Origin: Sabellastarte sp. h YS-2021
Lineage: Eukaryota > Annelida > Polychaeta > Sabellida > Sabellidae
Direction of reading: 5' to 3'
Assembly (NCBI GenBank): GCA_964017235.1
Contig: OZ024931.1
Span: forward strand, 125,437,530-125,501,529
Length of the DNA: 64,000 nucleotides
The translations under genes and the position numbers were made by a program. This document shows, piece by piece, positions 1 through 12,900 of this stretch. Within the stretch, counting starts at the first letter, position 1, and each line of letters begins with the position of its first letter. Under the pieces are notes generated by a model, which ran no database searches, had not been told where the DNA came from, and was given only the letters and a program-made list of their open reading frames with translations.

Positions 1-456
1 AGAAAAATTGGCTATCTGCAATACTATTAAGAGATAATTCACATTTACTCATTTTGAGTAGGTGAATAATTATCTATGGGTCTGAAACTTCACCAAGTGA
101 AAGCTCTCCCAAAAGTAGATGAATGAGTTATTTGAGAAAAATTGGCTATCTGCAATACTTTTAGAGATAATTCGCATTTACTCATTTTGAGTAGGTGAGT
201 AATTAGCTATGGGTCTGAAACTTCACCATGTGAAAGCTCTCCCACAAGTAGATGAATGAGTATTTGATAAAAAATTGGGTATCCGCAATACTTTTACAGA
301 TAATTAGCATTTACTCATTTTGAGTAGGTGAAAAAATATCTATGGGTCTGAAACTTCACAGAGTGAAAGCTCTCCCAAAAGTAGGTGAATGAGTTATTTG
401 AGAAAAATTGGGTATCTGCAATACTTTTACAGATAATTAGCATTTACTCATTTTGA
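1..456. repeat. 134-bp tandem repeat array
   Basis: About 3.4 head-to-tail units of 134 bp. Each holds the phrases gagaaaaattggctatctgc, ttactcattttgagtaggtg and tctgaaacttcaccaagtga. The same unit recurs at 33,605-34,560 and 40,184-41,259 (same strand) and at 23,163-23,400 (opposite strand). No spacers lie between units, so this is a satellite-like array. It runs off the left edge of the window. No coding potential is seen. Confidence 0.9.
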
Positions 457-1285
457 GAAAATTCAAAATGGCCGCCATTTTTGGCGAGACAAAATTTTTT
501 TGAAAATTGGCCTTGGTACTCTGCAGAGATACCCTGCGGGTCAAAAATTTCGTCGAAATCGCTCTATCTAGCAGGGTTTTCGAGATATAAGCATTTTTAT
601 GTTTTGCAATTTTTGCGAAAAATTCGAAAATTCAAAATGGCCGCCATTTTTGGCGAGACAAAAATATTTTGAAAATTGGCATGGCTACTCTGCAGAAATA
701 CCCTGTGGGTCAAAAATTTCGTCGAAATCGCTCTATCTAGCACAGTTTTTGAGATATAAGCATTTTTATGCTTTGCAATTTTTGCGAAAAATTCGAAAAT
801 TCAAAATGGCCGCCATTTTTGGCGAGACAAATTTTTTTTTTAAATAGGCATGGCTACTCTGCAGAGATGCCCTGTGGGTCAAAAATTTCGTCCAAATCGC
901 TCTATCTAGTACAGTTTTCGAGATATAAGGACTTTTATGTTTTGCAATTTTTGCGAAAAATTCGAAAATTCAAAATGGCCGACATTTTTGGCGAGACAAA
1001 ATTTTTTTCAAAATTGGGATAACTACTACGCAGAGATACCCTGTGGGTCAAAAATTTCGTCGAAATCGCTCTATCTAGCATGGTTTTCGGGATATAAGCA
1101 TTTTTGTGTTTTGCAATTTTTGCAAAAATTTCGAAAATTCAAAATGGCCGCCATTTTTGGCGAGATAAAAATTTTTTGAAAATTGGGAAAACTACTCCGC
1201 AGAGATACCTTGCGGATCAAAAATTTCGTCGAAATCGCTCTATCTAGCACGGTTTTTGAGATATAAGCATTTTTGTGTTTTCCTT
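457..1285. repeat. ~169-bp tandem repeat array
   Basis: Five near-identical units of about 169 bp. Each contains caaaatggccgccatttttg, then tactctgcagagataccctg, then ctctatctagcacggttttc. The short open frames in it repeat with the same 169-bp period and are by-products of the repeat. Other copies are at 33,250-33,530, 34,561-35,155, 39,815-40,090, 41,260-41,854 and, inverted, 23,480-23,760. The GCCGCCATTTT core matches the YY1 consensus CCGCCATNTT. Confidence 0.9.
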
Positions 1286-1635
1286 ATTTGGAAAATTCGT
1301 AATGATTAATTAATCATTAATTACTCGGCCATTTCTTAACCAATCAATGCCAAAATCTAATGATTTCCAGATTTTAATAGAATGAATGTATTTGCCAAGT
1401 TTCAGGTGAATTGATAAAATCCCTTTCAAGTTATGATCCGGACAAGCTTCCCCATCGAAAAAAGACATTTTTGGTCATGTGACCTCTCTGATTGGTTGAA
1501 ATGTCACTGCAGCATATTCAAAAAAATTCCCCAAGGCTACTGCCTAAACCTGCCAAATTTGAAAAGAATCCGCCTAACGGTTAGAGAATTATAAGGAAAA
1601 CAAAATGCGGAGCCGGCGGAGCCTGAAGGTCTCCC
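1286..1635. repeat. Conserved 3' module following the satellite arrays
   Basis: A non-tandem module of about 350 bp, beginning tccttatttggaaaattc and ending at a gcggagccggcggagcctga block. It recurs at 35,156-35,516 and 41,855-42,214, always directly after the 169-bp array, so the 134-bp array, 169-bp array and module form one dispersed composite. This layout (tandem core plus conserved tail) resembles non-autonomous Helitron-like elements of bivalves (pearl/HINE); the assignment is inference. Confidence 0.65.
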
Positions 1636-2500
1636 ATACACAGGTCTCCATAATTACTCACTCATCTATGAAGCATTTCCCCCCAAAAGCAATCCCATAC
1701 AAGCTATTAACCCAATGAACCTCCATACCAAATTTCAGAAAGCTAGGCTTAATAGCATTCCTTAAAATGTCTGGAAACCAAAGAGCTACTCAAAAGTAGC
1801 AAAGTAGCTATTACTCAGTTAGCTATAGAGCTATCATCACCAAAAGCAATCCCATACAAGCTATCAACCCAATAAACCTGCATGCCAAATTTGGTACAGA
1901 TAGGATAAGAACTGTTGCCTAAAATGCCTGGAAACCAAGTGGGATGCCGGACGGCGGAAAAAGCAAAAATAATATGTCCACCCCCCAGTGGGGTGGACAT
2001 AATAAAATACTCTAAATGCAATAATTTTCAAGCTACAAGTGATTTACTCAGCTCAGCTATGCAATGAGCTACAGGTCTACAGTTTTACTATTTTATAGCT
2101 GACCTAACAGTAAATGAATAATATTTGTAAAGAAAACACCCTAAATGCAATATATAGTTTTCAAGTTACAGATGATTTACTCAACAGTAAGAACCTGAAT
2201 GTAGCTATTTCTCCGCTATCTAATGAGCTACACGTCTGAAATTTTGCTATGTTATAGCTGATCCAAAAGTAGGTGAATAACACATCTCAAGAAAAATATT
2301 CTAAATGCAATCGTTTTCAAGTTAGAAGTGATTTTACTCATTATAGAAGGTACTGAAAAGTCAGAAAGTAGCTATTACTCACTTAGCTATTGGGATGGGC
2401 TGCCAAGTTACTCACCATGTGGCAACTATGGAAAAAGTAGCTGAACGACATATTTTACCAAAACACTCTTAATAAATAATTTTCAACTTATAAGTGATTT
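1636..2500. repeat. Diverged copies of the 134-bp type repeat with an internal hairpin
   Basis: Degenerate units containing phrases such as gctattactcacttagctat and ctaaatgcaataattttcaa, related to the repeats at 25,060-25,375, 31,640-32,000 and 38,205-38,570. A 12-bp perfect hairpin (1,973-1,984 with 1,990-2,001, 5-nt loop) lies about 20 bp after a GGCGG block and is followed by AATAAA, probably the end of a separate small element. Confidence 0.55.
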
Positions 2501-4740
2501 AGTGCATGATTTCATGAATTTTAATGCATTGAAAAATATTTTAAAATTTATAAAAAAATAATTAAGACAGTCCAAGGCCTGATATTAACATAAAGGAATC
2601 TACTTGTGGACTGGTACATATTTGCAAGATAGGAGACAAATACCTTCAATAGTCAATGAGAATGTGATCTGCAAGTGTTGAACAATTTTTCATCTAAATA
2701 GATAAGGTATCTTTTAAAAGAAACAGCATGTCGCTGGGCCTTGTACTTTTGGAGGAGAATTTGTTACAAGTGATACCAAGTCAGCTGAGTCATGTGAGAG
2801 TTTTCAACTGCAGTTCAAATTGAATTCCAAGGAAGCATTATAATACATCCACTTAACCACAATTTTCAGATTTCAGAGTTCATTAGTAGAGTAGCATATA
2901 CGACCTGACTGAAGTCATACATCTACTTAATACATTTCTACTTAAAAGGGTTGGACTATACTCTGTCATACTCAACCAACCCGAAAAAGGGAAACCCTGG
3001 TGACTTGAAAATGTGAAATAACTCATGTTAAGGCTCGCGCTTCTGAAGATCACTACTTTTTTTTTTCTTTTTTTTTTTTTTTGTCTCCAGACTTTCATGA
3101 ATTGTGGCACGGCCACAATGGCTGTCTGTCTTTTACAGAAGTTGTGGCTTGGCTACAATGGCTGTGTTTAACAGAAGTTAAATGGCAATGGGCTATGTTA
3201 GTACTGGGATGTGTTACCGCTTCAGTTTACTACTTGTGTTTCTGACGGCTTTGCACTCAATGCTAGGGGACCAAAACACCTTTCGGCCTTGTAATTATCT
3301 AGGACGTGAATACAGAAGAACATCTCACGTCATATTCTGAAGATTAATGTGTGTATTGAACAAATCTTGTGATAAATATGTAAGCTTGCACAATAAAGTT
3401 GTCACCTTTATACCCTAAAAACTAGCTGACATTTGTAAAACTTTTTTAATATTGTTGCAAATTGATAAACACTAGAACCCTTTTAAGTAGACACCTAATG
3501 AGTAGAATCCCTGAATCTATAAAGCACATGTTAAGTTCTTGGAGTGAATTTTGCACTGATATTTATCCTGTAATCTGAAATCCTGATTCATCTGCTCCCT
3601 GGTCTGATACCCTCCATAACAGAGTGAAACTGTTATAGGAGGAACATAATACATTATACAGTGATAAAATAGATCCTATCCCAATTATTTACTGTTTACT
3701 GTTCTAGCTATTTGGCATCCACACATGCTTAACCAAAATGAAACTAATGAGCAAATTAACTGACAATGACAAATTAATTACATTAGTTGTATTAGCCTTG
3801 AGAGGCAGATGTTTCTGTATGAATATAATGAATGAACTGAATGTGTCACAGAGTTGTAACACTTGCCTGACATCATAATTATATTATTCATTTCTCAAGG
3901 TACAGTTTATATATTTAGCTATTTCCATTTTCCATTTGTTACAAATGTTTCATTGCATTTATTTTTGTGGCCACAACTTCTATGATTTTAAAGTAGAAAA
4001 AAAACCAGCACATCTTTAAAACATCAACACTGAACCAATAAATTTTGCAGAAAAAAAATTATTATATATTAATATTGTACATATTGAAAATTTAGTTTGG
4101 TTTTAACAATCACTTTTCAAATTGCCATCCAAGTCTTATATGAGAACCTATTTGACAAAATGACAACTGATTATCTAAATTCCATAATACAAGTTTATAC
4201 AAAATATTTTAGTCCAGATTCTTCGGTGAAAGAAAAAAAGTATAGTTTGATATTTTAGAGATTTCGGCAATCAGTATTTTAGAAGTTGCAAACTAGACCA
4301 ATTTAACTTTTAATTGGATAATAAATCATTGTACAGGTAGGATTGATTTTTCAGAAGCCACGGAGGTGGTGGCATATATGTAACACTCCTGTGTTATATG
4401 TAGTGTACGTGTAGGTTCTGTATTCATTTTCAGTGATGTAATGACAGTTAACAGGAAATTGATCAGATATTTAACAAACTTATAATGCACAATGCATTAC
4501 AGAGTAAACATAGATAAATTATAATGTTTATCATTTTGGCAATTAAAGGTAGCTGTTCAAACACGTATGATACGAATACAATAACTGAGCATTTAGTTTG
4601 TAAAACATGTTCAGTGTAAGCAACTTTTGGCATTTTTAAAAATAATTTAACCAATAAATACCTGAGCAATCAATTCAACGATGCTATAGAAATATAATTA
4701 TGCAGCAAATACATTAATGTTGATATTTCAGAAAAAGACA
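2501..4740. other. A+T-rich DNA with no recognised gene
   Basis: No long open frame, splice-consistent exon or known repeat was recognised. There is a poly-T run near 3,058-3,082. An AATAAA hexamer at 3,392-3,397 could be a plus-strand polyadenylation signal, but nothing coding was found upstream of it. Confidence 0.4.
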
Positions 4741-4919
4741 AAACTCCTGCCACTGTGATTATCTCCCACTATGTATTAAGGAAAAGTGAAAGTAGAGTGG
4801 CCTTAAAACAGGGGTCACTTAAGCTACTGAACTGTAACATTTACAGCAATTTCCTATTCAAACTAGTGCATCGGAGAACCAAAGCAAATTGTATCCACCT
4901 GAGAGACAACTCATCAAAG

Positions 4920-5250
4920 CCAGGGTCAAATCTGACAACATCAGAAGATTCTCAGCCTATGATTTCCTATAAGTTGGTTTCACATTGCAAACTTGTAGGA
5001 CCAATAATAAGCAAGTTATAAGCACTTTTAAATTAGGCTATCATTGTTTGGCCTTGAAGGAGTCATTTCCAATAAGTTGGTTTCAAAATGAAAATCTCTA
5101 GGACCAATGATAAGCAAATTATAAGCACTTTTAAGTTTTGCTACCCTTGTTTGACCTTGAAGGAGGGGCCCAAGGTCAAATCTGACCACATCAAAAGATT
5201 CCAGAATATGATTTTATACAAGCTGGTTTCACATTACAACCTCTATGAAT
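4920..5250. repeat. Dispersed repeat with TGACCTTGA motifs (first block)
   Basis: Degenerate tandem units of roughly 150-170 bp carrying agttataagcacttttaa, a TTTGACCTTGAAGGAG phrase and CAAGGTCAAATCTGACCACA. Related blocks are at 6,374-6,880, 7,250-7,480 and 9,170-9,570. Each unit carries outward-facing TGACCT and AGGTCA half-sites. No coding signal. Confidence 0.7.
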
Positions 5251-5254
5251 AATA

Positions 5255-6372
5255 ACTTGAAAAAGGCTTTTGCTAACAAAAACGAGCGGCCCGGATAGAG
5301 AGCTGTAACTTCATTCATATTGGGACTTAAAGGTGACCATAATGGAGAATGTCCCTTTTGTCTTCCTTTATAAGTAGACAAAGTTTAACTGAGGCCAGTT
5401 GAACAATAAGATAGCTGAAGGCTGAAAACTTCCTTTTTTCACTGTAAGGTGACCATAACTTCAGTGATATTGGGACTTTAAGGTGACCATAAAATCAGAA
5501 TATCCCTTCTGGCAACCTTTATAAATGTGCCAAGTTTTATTCTAAAAATTTAAACATTAACCGAACTTAGGGATGAAAACCCTACATTTTAAGTTTAAGA
5601 TGGCTATAACATTATTAATATTTAAATCATAAGGTAGTTAGAGTCTTCTTTTGATCAACCTCAATATCAATATAAGATAGATTCTTTAAAAATAGAAAAA
5701 ATAAAGGGGCCAGATGGTTTTATTCCAATTTTATGACTTTAGGGGGACCATAGCTCCAATTATATTAACAGTTTAAGGTCACCAAAACGTCAGGATAATC
5801 CTTTGGTTGGTTGAAAAAAGTGAAAAACGTAAACTGGAGGGCTAAAATTCCCGTTTTTGACATTAAGGTGACCTTAAGATTGCAGATACAGGGCTAAAAA
5901 CTTTGGCATGTGAAAGATTATCAAAAAGTAGCTCAATAAGTTATTCCAACAAAACGCCGAAATCCTGACCATTTTTGAGATACAGACCAAGTATCCATTT
6001 TTAAAAAATTTACGAAAATGAAACGCTTCCCATCTAGGCATCTGTGGTCCGATTGATCAGAAAATCCTTTCTGACCTGCGAAATTTGGTCCAGAATGTAC
6101 CTGGTAAATTTTATAGCACTGGTGTGTGTGGTTTTTCCGAAAGGCGATGACGGGGTGTTTTTGAAAAATGCTTAAGGTTACCTTAGGTAGAGCTTAAGGT
6201 CTCCACAAAGTATCCCACAACTTTTTCCGTCCCAATAGTTTTAAAGAAAGATAAGAAGGAAAGAAAAATTTGAAAGCCCAAGAAGTTATTCAAGGGAGAT
6301 CATAATCTTTCGGCGGCGGTGATCAGTCGAACTTCCGTGAAAACAAATAAGCGCCCCTGACGGGCCGCTTAA
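5255..6372. mobile_element. Inserted Helitron-like (HINE-type) element, non-autonomous
   Basis: This segment interrupts the TGACCTTGA repeat: the repeat text stops after aataataa at about 5,254 and resumes at gagagttataagc after 6,373. Inside, a unit with attgggactttaaggtgacc recurs several times. The right end has a ggcggcggtgatc block (6,311-6,323) and then a GC-rich hairpin (aagcgcccc at 6,349-6,357, gggccgctt at 6,362-6,370) followed by AATAAG. This end architecture recurs elsewhere in the window. No protein is encoded. The Helitron-like label is inference from the tandem core plus terminal hairpin. Confidence 0.5.
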
Positions 6373-6373
6373 T

Positions 6374-6880
6374 AAGAGAGTTATAAGCAATTTTAAGTTT
6401 CGCTATCCTTGTTTGACCTTGTGGGAGGGGCCAAAGGTTAAATCTGAACACATCAGACGATTCCCAAACCATGATTACCTATTGGTTGGTTTCACATTTC
6501 AAAACTCTAGAAGCAATAATAAGCAAGTTATAGGAACTTTCAAGTTTGGCTAGCCTCATTTGACCTTGAAGGAGAGGCCCAAGGTAAAATCTGACCACAT
6601 CACAAGACTCTCAGCCCATGATTTTTCTATAATTTGGTATCACATTGCAAATCTCTAGGACCAATAATAGCTAGTTATAAGCACTTTTAAGTTTGGCTAT
6701 CTTCATTTGACCTTTAAGGAGGGGTCCAAGGTCAAATGTGACCACATCTGATTCCCAGCCCATGATTTCCTATGGGTTGGTTTAACATGGCAAACCTCCA
6801 GGAAAAATAATAAAGGAGATATAGGCACTTTTAAAGTCCGCTACATTGGGTACTTTGGCACTCCGTCGATGACCTTGAAT
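6374..6880. repeat. Dispersed repeat with TGACCTTGA motifs (second block)
   Basis: Continuation of the array interrupted at 5,255. About three units show tttgaccttgaaggagggg with caaggtcaaatctgaccaca. The copies differ by many substitutions, so this is an old array. Confidence 0.65.
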
Positions 6881-7129
6881 AAAGAGCTTCAAGGTTAAAT
6901 GTCTGCAAGCTTATAGAGGATATCTATATCTGTTACAGATGTCACCTATGAAGAGATTCAACCTTCTACTTATGAGAACCAGCCAGTAGAAAAAGGTCAA
7001 TAATTTTTCAAAGAAATACCAGCGGTGGCCATCTTGTTTTTCACAATGAGGCTAATTTAAGTCCCAGAAAAGCTTACCTCCGAATGCAGATATCCTCCAA
7101 ATTTGGTGAAGCTAGCTGGTGTAGTTTTC

Positions 7130-7226
7130 CGCTGACAGCATTAACGTAAAAAATCTCCCTACACGTGTGGCGGCGGTGTAGCAAACGCTAAATCAACGTA
7201 TCCACCAAATCCATCTGGTGGATACA
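7130..7226. repeat. Element end: GGCGG block plus 10-bp perfect hairpin
   Basis: A gtggcggcggtg block at about 7,167-7,178 is followed by a perfect 10-bp stem (7,198-7,207 with 7,216-7,225; gtatccacca / tggtggatac, 8-nt loop). The layout matches the ends near 2,001, 6,370 and 35,543, with a different stem sequence. Confidence 0.5.
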
Positions 7227-7249
7227 AGAAAACAGCCATTTAATTTTTC

Positions 7250-9570
7250 AAACTGATGCTTAGAAAAGTTGTTTTCACATCAAAAATCCCTAGCACCAAT
7301 ATTAAAGGAGATATAATGCCTTTTAAGTGTGATGAAATTTGACCTTGAAGTAGGAAGTAGGGGTGAAAGATCAAATTAGACACTTTGAAAAGATTTGCAG
7401 GCCATGATTTTCCTGGAAGTTGCTTTCACATTCAGAACCACTAGGACCAATGATAAGGGAGATTTTTGTCCTTCTTAACATGACAATCCCCAAAATATGA
7501 TATGGTGTTCATTTTATTTTCAAAATGAGGGCAAAATTATTCTCAGACAAGCTTTCTCACCTATATATATTTCTACAAATCTGATGAAGTTAGCAGCAAT
7601 ATTTCAGTTTTAAAACATCCAAATGATTTTCAAACAATCAGCTATGGCTGCCACCACTGGCCATTTTCATTTTCAAAATGATGCCACAAATTTTTACAGG
7701 AATGTGTTCAGAGCTGATTAATATTCTCTGCAAATTAGGGAAAATAACTTTATAAATGAATGTGACACAAATGTTTATGTAAAAATATGATGAACAGACA
7801 CATGTACACATAGGACTTGTGATGGCAGGTATTGTATAATCTCCCTATCAAGATGTTTTACTGACGGCAGATAACTTTTAAATTATCCCAAACAGAATTG
7901 GTTGCTTACTGATATCATTGGTGTACAAATTTATACCACAACTTCTTTGGCATGCATGTGTTTGACTTTCTCTGTAAATTTGTTCTGTTTTCTGTCATTG
8001 TAATTTCTATTTTAATATCTAACTGTTTATACACCTTACCAATAGATACAATGTCAGGCTTTTAGCAGGAATAGAGGAGTATTTCAAAAACTTTACCATT
8101 TCTATTAAATTCATTAACAGCATACTCCTTTGGGTATTAAACTTGTAAGTGACCTGTTCCACTTCTGAAAGTGTGGTTTATCGATAGGTTTACGATTTGA
8201 ATTAATAAAAAAAATCCATGATCCAGGGTAGAGTTACGAGTGCTGGACTCCCGAGTGCTGTACTTGTATGCCTATCTGGAAGTTCTGTATTTTCCATACA
8301 GGGTGTGTGTACAATGGCCTTAAGATCGTTAAGATGTACAAGATTCGGTTCCTGATTCCTGAAAATTAACACTGCGGAGCAAGGTTTAGGATATATCACA
8401 GAATAGTAACAGCCCCATAAGGGACACCTTATGAAAAAAATTTAAATATATCTTAACTTCATTAAATTATACGAGCTGCTTGTTTGCAATTCCTGATAAC
8501 TCCATTGATATGTGTATATATGTTCCATACGAGACTTGCGACAAGTCATAATGTCTGTTTTAAACATGATGTCAGAATATATGAAAGAGTACATTATGAT
8601 AAATATCCAACAAAACCATTTAGCATCACTCAGAAATTATAATGCTCTAATGTACAGTGGCTAGAATGAAATGAGTTGCGCAAGGTCTAGTCCTTTACAG
8701 GTAGGTACACACAATTGCAAGCGGTGGATCTCTGTCTAACCTCAAGTCTTGACCATTGAAGCATATAACATTGATATATACTGGTAAATATAATGGTTGT
8801 TTCAGTTCAACTTACTTGATAAAACTATTTTATTGTACAGAGACAACAGGTGATGTTCACTTTCCCGAAAATGCAAATAGATACCATATTTGTGTTACCT
8901 GTATAGAAATATAAACTAGAGCAATATGTGAAAATATTGATTTATGTTTATATAGTCAATTTATGCTTATTGTTCACAAGAATATGCGTAAATTTTAAAA
9001 ACGATTTTTAAAACAAACAACACCACTGCCGCAGTGTTTATCTCCGGGTTATCAGAAAAAGTGGTGGAGCTCTACATAAAATATTTTTTTAAGTTTTCAC
9101 ACACAAAAGGCCAAAATGTGAAGGAATACCTCAAATTTTACCTTTTCAAGAAGACATAAGACCTTTTTTGGTACAATGTTGCAAATCAACCTGGAAGCAG
9201 GGGTCAAGGATCGAATCTGTAACATGCAAAAGATTTGCAGGCCATGTTCTCATATTGGTTGTTTTCATATTTTCAAGCCCTAGTACTAATAATAAGGGAG
9301 TTATAAGGACTTCTTAGTATGATGACCCCACTTGACCTTGAAGCAAGGGTCAAAGGTCAAATTCAACACTTGCAAAGGATTCACAGGCCATGACTTCCTG
9401 ATTAGGCCTCTTTAATACAACGATCCCTATTTGACCTTAAACATGTGACATGGCATCCATTTTGTTTTCAAAACCAGGCAAAAGATTTGCAGGCCATGAC
9501 TTTAGATAGGCTGTTTTCATATTTCCACGATCCAGGATCAATAATAAGGTAGAGTGTTATCAGTGTGATG
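7250..9570. repeat. Scattered TGACCTTGA-type repeat units in otherwise unassigned DNA
   Basis: Units at 7,250-7,480 and 9,170-9,570 carry ttgaccttgaag and aaggtcaaatt phrases. Between them (7,500-9,160) nothing coding was recognised; the sequence is A+T-rich, and caccactgccgcagtg at about 9,022-9,037 resembles the accactgccgcggtg phrase at 33,530. Confidence 0.45.
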
Positions 9571-9771
9571 ACCCTACTTGCTCAGATGCTCAGGCAGGCA
9601 AGTATTGAGCTTACATTTGTAATAAAAGGCTGAATAATGTCTGCCATAAACTTTCTCCATTTCAAAATTTGAAGTAGATGAAAAGAAGGTACAAATGTAT
9701 AAAAATTCCCATAAAATAAGTTTATTTTTTGGCACACCAGCCTAGCATGAAACATGGGCTTCTGTTCTTCC

Positions 9772-9960
9772 CACACATATTCTTGGCACAAGTTTTGCAT
9801 CAGCTGAAGTTGTGAGAAACCTGGGTATCCTGTTAGACTGTAATTTTGCTTTTGCCAATCCAATGTGCTTATCAAGCTTTGCAGGTTTGAGGTATCTGTC
9901 AACCCCTGCTCCACCCACTTCACAGTTTCTCTCAACTGTGCGCAACTCTGATATTTTAGA
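9772..9960 (+). pseudogene. Remnant of a non-LTR retrotransposon (LINE) reverse transcriptase
   Basis: The frame reading VVRNLGILLDCNFAF followed by CLSSFAGLRYLS resembles the late part of LINE reverse transcriptases, where a VxNLGVxxDxxLxF motif follows the catalytic domain. The match is short, no catalytic motif is present, and flanking sequence has stops. It is a dead fragment; family not assignable. Confidence 0.5.
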
Positions 9961-9974
9961 CATTAATCATAGAG

Positions 9975-12900
9975 TGGGTTTTAAAATAACAATAACTTAC
10001 TTTCATATAGTACAAACTTATGCATGAAGCAAGGCTAGACAATGAACCACACTTTTCTGAACTTGGAGAAAAAATAATACTGATTTGATTCAGTCACTCA
10101 CTATGTGTGTGTAAAATGTAAATGTATGTGTGTTTAGAATTGTCTATGTCAAATTCTGATGGACAGATACAATTAATTCTACATAGTTTATCTAGGGATT
10201 ACTTTTTACAAAATCACAGGCCAATACTGAATTTGTATGTTTGGCTGTGTGTGTGGCTCCACAGATGCCTCCTTGAATAGGCGTTAGATATTTAGCAAGA
10301 TGAATATGAAATACCTTTTAAGTAAGAATTTACGAAAGTATCTGTGAGTTTAAATGTCTGGTATTTATAATTTACGTATACTGACGGCCGTGACAAGTTT
10401 ACTGTTACTGACGGTTGGCTGACTCCGGGTATACATAATAACTGAAGTACATTTTGTTACATTTGTTTCAAAATTTGATAATTTAAAAAATTCGCAATCT
10501 TATTAGGGGCTTTCTACCAGTTAACGTCAATGTTCTGACCAATATTTTGAACTTAAATAATATTAACAGCTTTGTAAAACTATTATAGTAATCTACAATC
10601 AAAATGCCAAATGACATGCACTACACTTAAAGTCCACAGTGCATGAAAAGAAATTTTCCTTTGAGACTTTGTAGGTGTATACCAGAGATGAAGACAATCC
10701 CAGTAAAGAAAATCCCACATCAAAGCATCCCCCACTGAGTTACAGCCTCTCAAAGTGGCATATAGAATAACATCCCTGAAAATATGTGTATAGTGGAGGA
10801 CCAATTAATGCCCCTGTACCTATTCACACCCACCCATGAATTTATCCAAAACAATTATAGTTACACAATAAATTACCAATGTATATGATCAATTTGATAA
10901 TTATCTGTAATGTGGTAAACATTCTTTCTATGAAAAATCATAAATCTTTAAGAAAATTGAGGGTGAGCGTAAATAGGTACACAGACGTGAATTGGTCCAC
11001 AACCACTAAATGTATTGGGAAGGATTGGATATAAATCATATAACTCAATATGTAGCTGAATTTTTTAAGTTTAAGTTTAACTGATCATTTTGTTTGAAAA
11101 ATTTTTTATAATTAGCATTTATTCTTTGATATTTAAGCTCTCAATCAGACTCCATCTGAAATTGTCAATGATAGAGACAGTGTGTGCGAGAGAGGGTTCT
11201 GAAGAGATAACATTTCAAACATTAACCATAAATAGTGTGATTCTAAGAGCTTGTTGAGTTACAGCCATACGTTTATTAGTGTCTATCAATCATTGTTAGT
11301 AAGCTGTCAGATTTTTTGTGGGTTTTTTTTTTTTTTTTTTTTTTTTTTGTTGTTGTTTTGGCTTGGGTTGCAAAATTTTTAATGAAACCTTCATGTATAG
11401 TATTCAACTTGATTATTTTTTGCATACACAGGGTTCACGATTACGCTGCCCAAGTATGTTAAACACGCAGTATTTCAGATTTGGATGTGAATTTTGGTTG
11501 TCAGTGCGTCCGTCGGGATGCGATTTTTATATAGAAAATATTGATGCTTTAGAAGCGAATTTCGGTTGGCAGGAACCGTAGATTTGCATGCAATATATAT
11601 AAAAATGAAGATAAGGTTTATATTTTAAAATTAAATGGATTGGACTGATTTCATGGCAAGTTGTTTACGTCCACCATTGTTAAGCGAGATTTCATGCGTG
11701 ACGAGATCCTTCCTAAGTGAGTGCTGGTGTCGTACACTAGCAAATCTACTCAAAATGTTATATATCGAAAGAAAGCTTGATCTCTGCAGAGGAACAATCG
11801 AAACAACAAGATGGTGAACTTTTGTGGGAGACAAACTCTACTAAATCTTGGAAACTCTTGATATTTAGCCCTAGAAAGTCCCCCAGAAAATAAAAGTGTA
11901 ACATTCGGAAATATTTACAGGGGATGTAACAAAAAACCTATATCTCTGGAACTACCCAATGAATTTTTGCCAAATAAAATGCAACAGAAACTTCAAATAT
12001 TTGTCTTTCAAGCAGTATAAATACCATATTTGTAGCTTAAATAAAATAATCATACAAAACAAATTTTACTCTAATTGCATTGAAATGAAGTTTGTTGACC
12101 AGAGTTCAGCTTTTTAAAATATTTTTAAAATTGATTTATCGACAGATACAAAGTTGTTTATCAATAGAAAGAAATTGAACAGTACTTCTACATATCTAAA
12201 TGTATCCAGAAATAAGGGAGAAAAATTATTATTTGCACCCCATTTTCAGACAATGGTACCCCGTTTTTGATGTACCATAAGGTACAAGGTACCTGGCATT
12301 TCACAACCCTAACGCAAACACTTGACTCAGACAAAAATGATTGGGACTCCATTTTTTGGTGGTCATGTAGTCCGTTGGACTCCATATTTTAGAGGTACTT
12401 TGTTAACCCTGCATACAATTCTACCAAAGTACATTACAATGTTTTGTAATCAACTAAGTACATACTCTTCTCTACGACTACAAGACTTCCATGCTTAAAA
12501 AATACAAAATTTCATGTGCAAATTTACACAAACACTGTAATCTGATGCCTACAGTTACTAAAAATCGGTGTCATGAACGACACACTTTTGTCAATAAAAT
12601 GTCATAATGTGGTTCAGATCTCCAATGTATAAACCCTACATCCTGGTACTGAATCCTGACTTACTTTTTCTGTTCTGATAATAAAGAGTTTGGATGATCA
12701 AGATTGCCATAAAATTTTAAAACACTTTGAGAAAATGTGGACAAGAACAGGGTGAAGAACTTGTTTATAGGTTCATTCAAAAAATGACACTCTATCAGAA
12801 GCTGCATTGTTACACTAAAAAAACTACACACTTATTCACTAATTTGGAAACAAGTTGCAGTCAAGTTGTAGAGTTAATTATTAATTATAAGGTTATTAAT

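Noticed and set aside
11318..11581. 87-codon frame starting with a run of phenylalanines
   Set aside because: It is a poly-T tract read in frame; nothing else supports coding.
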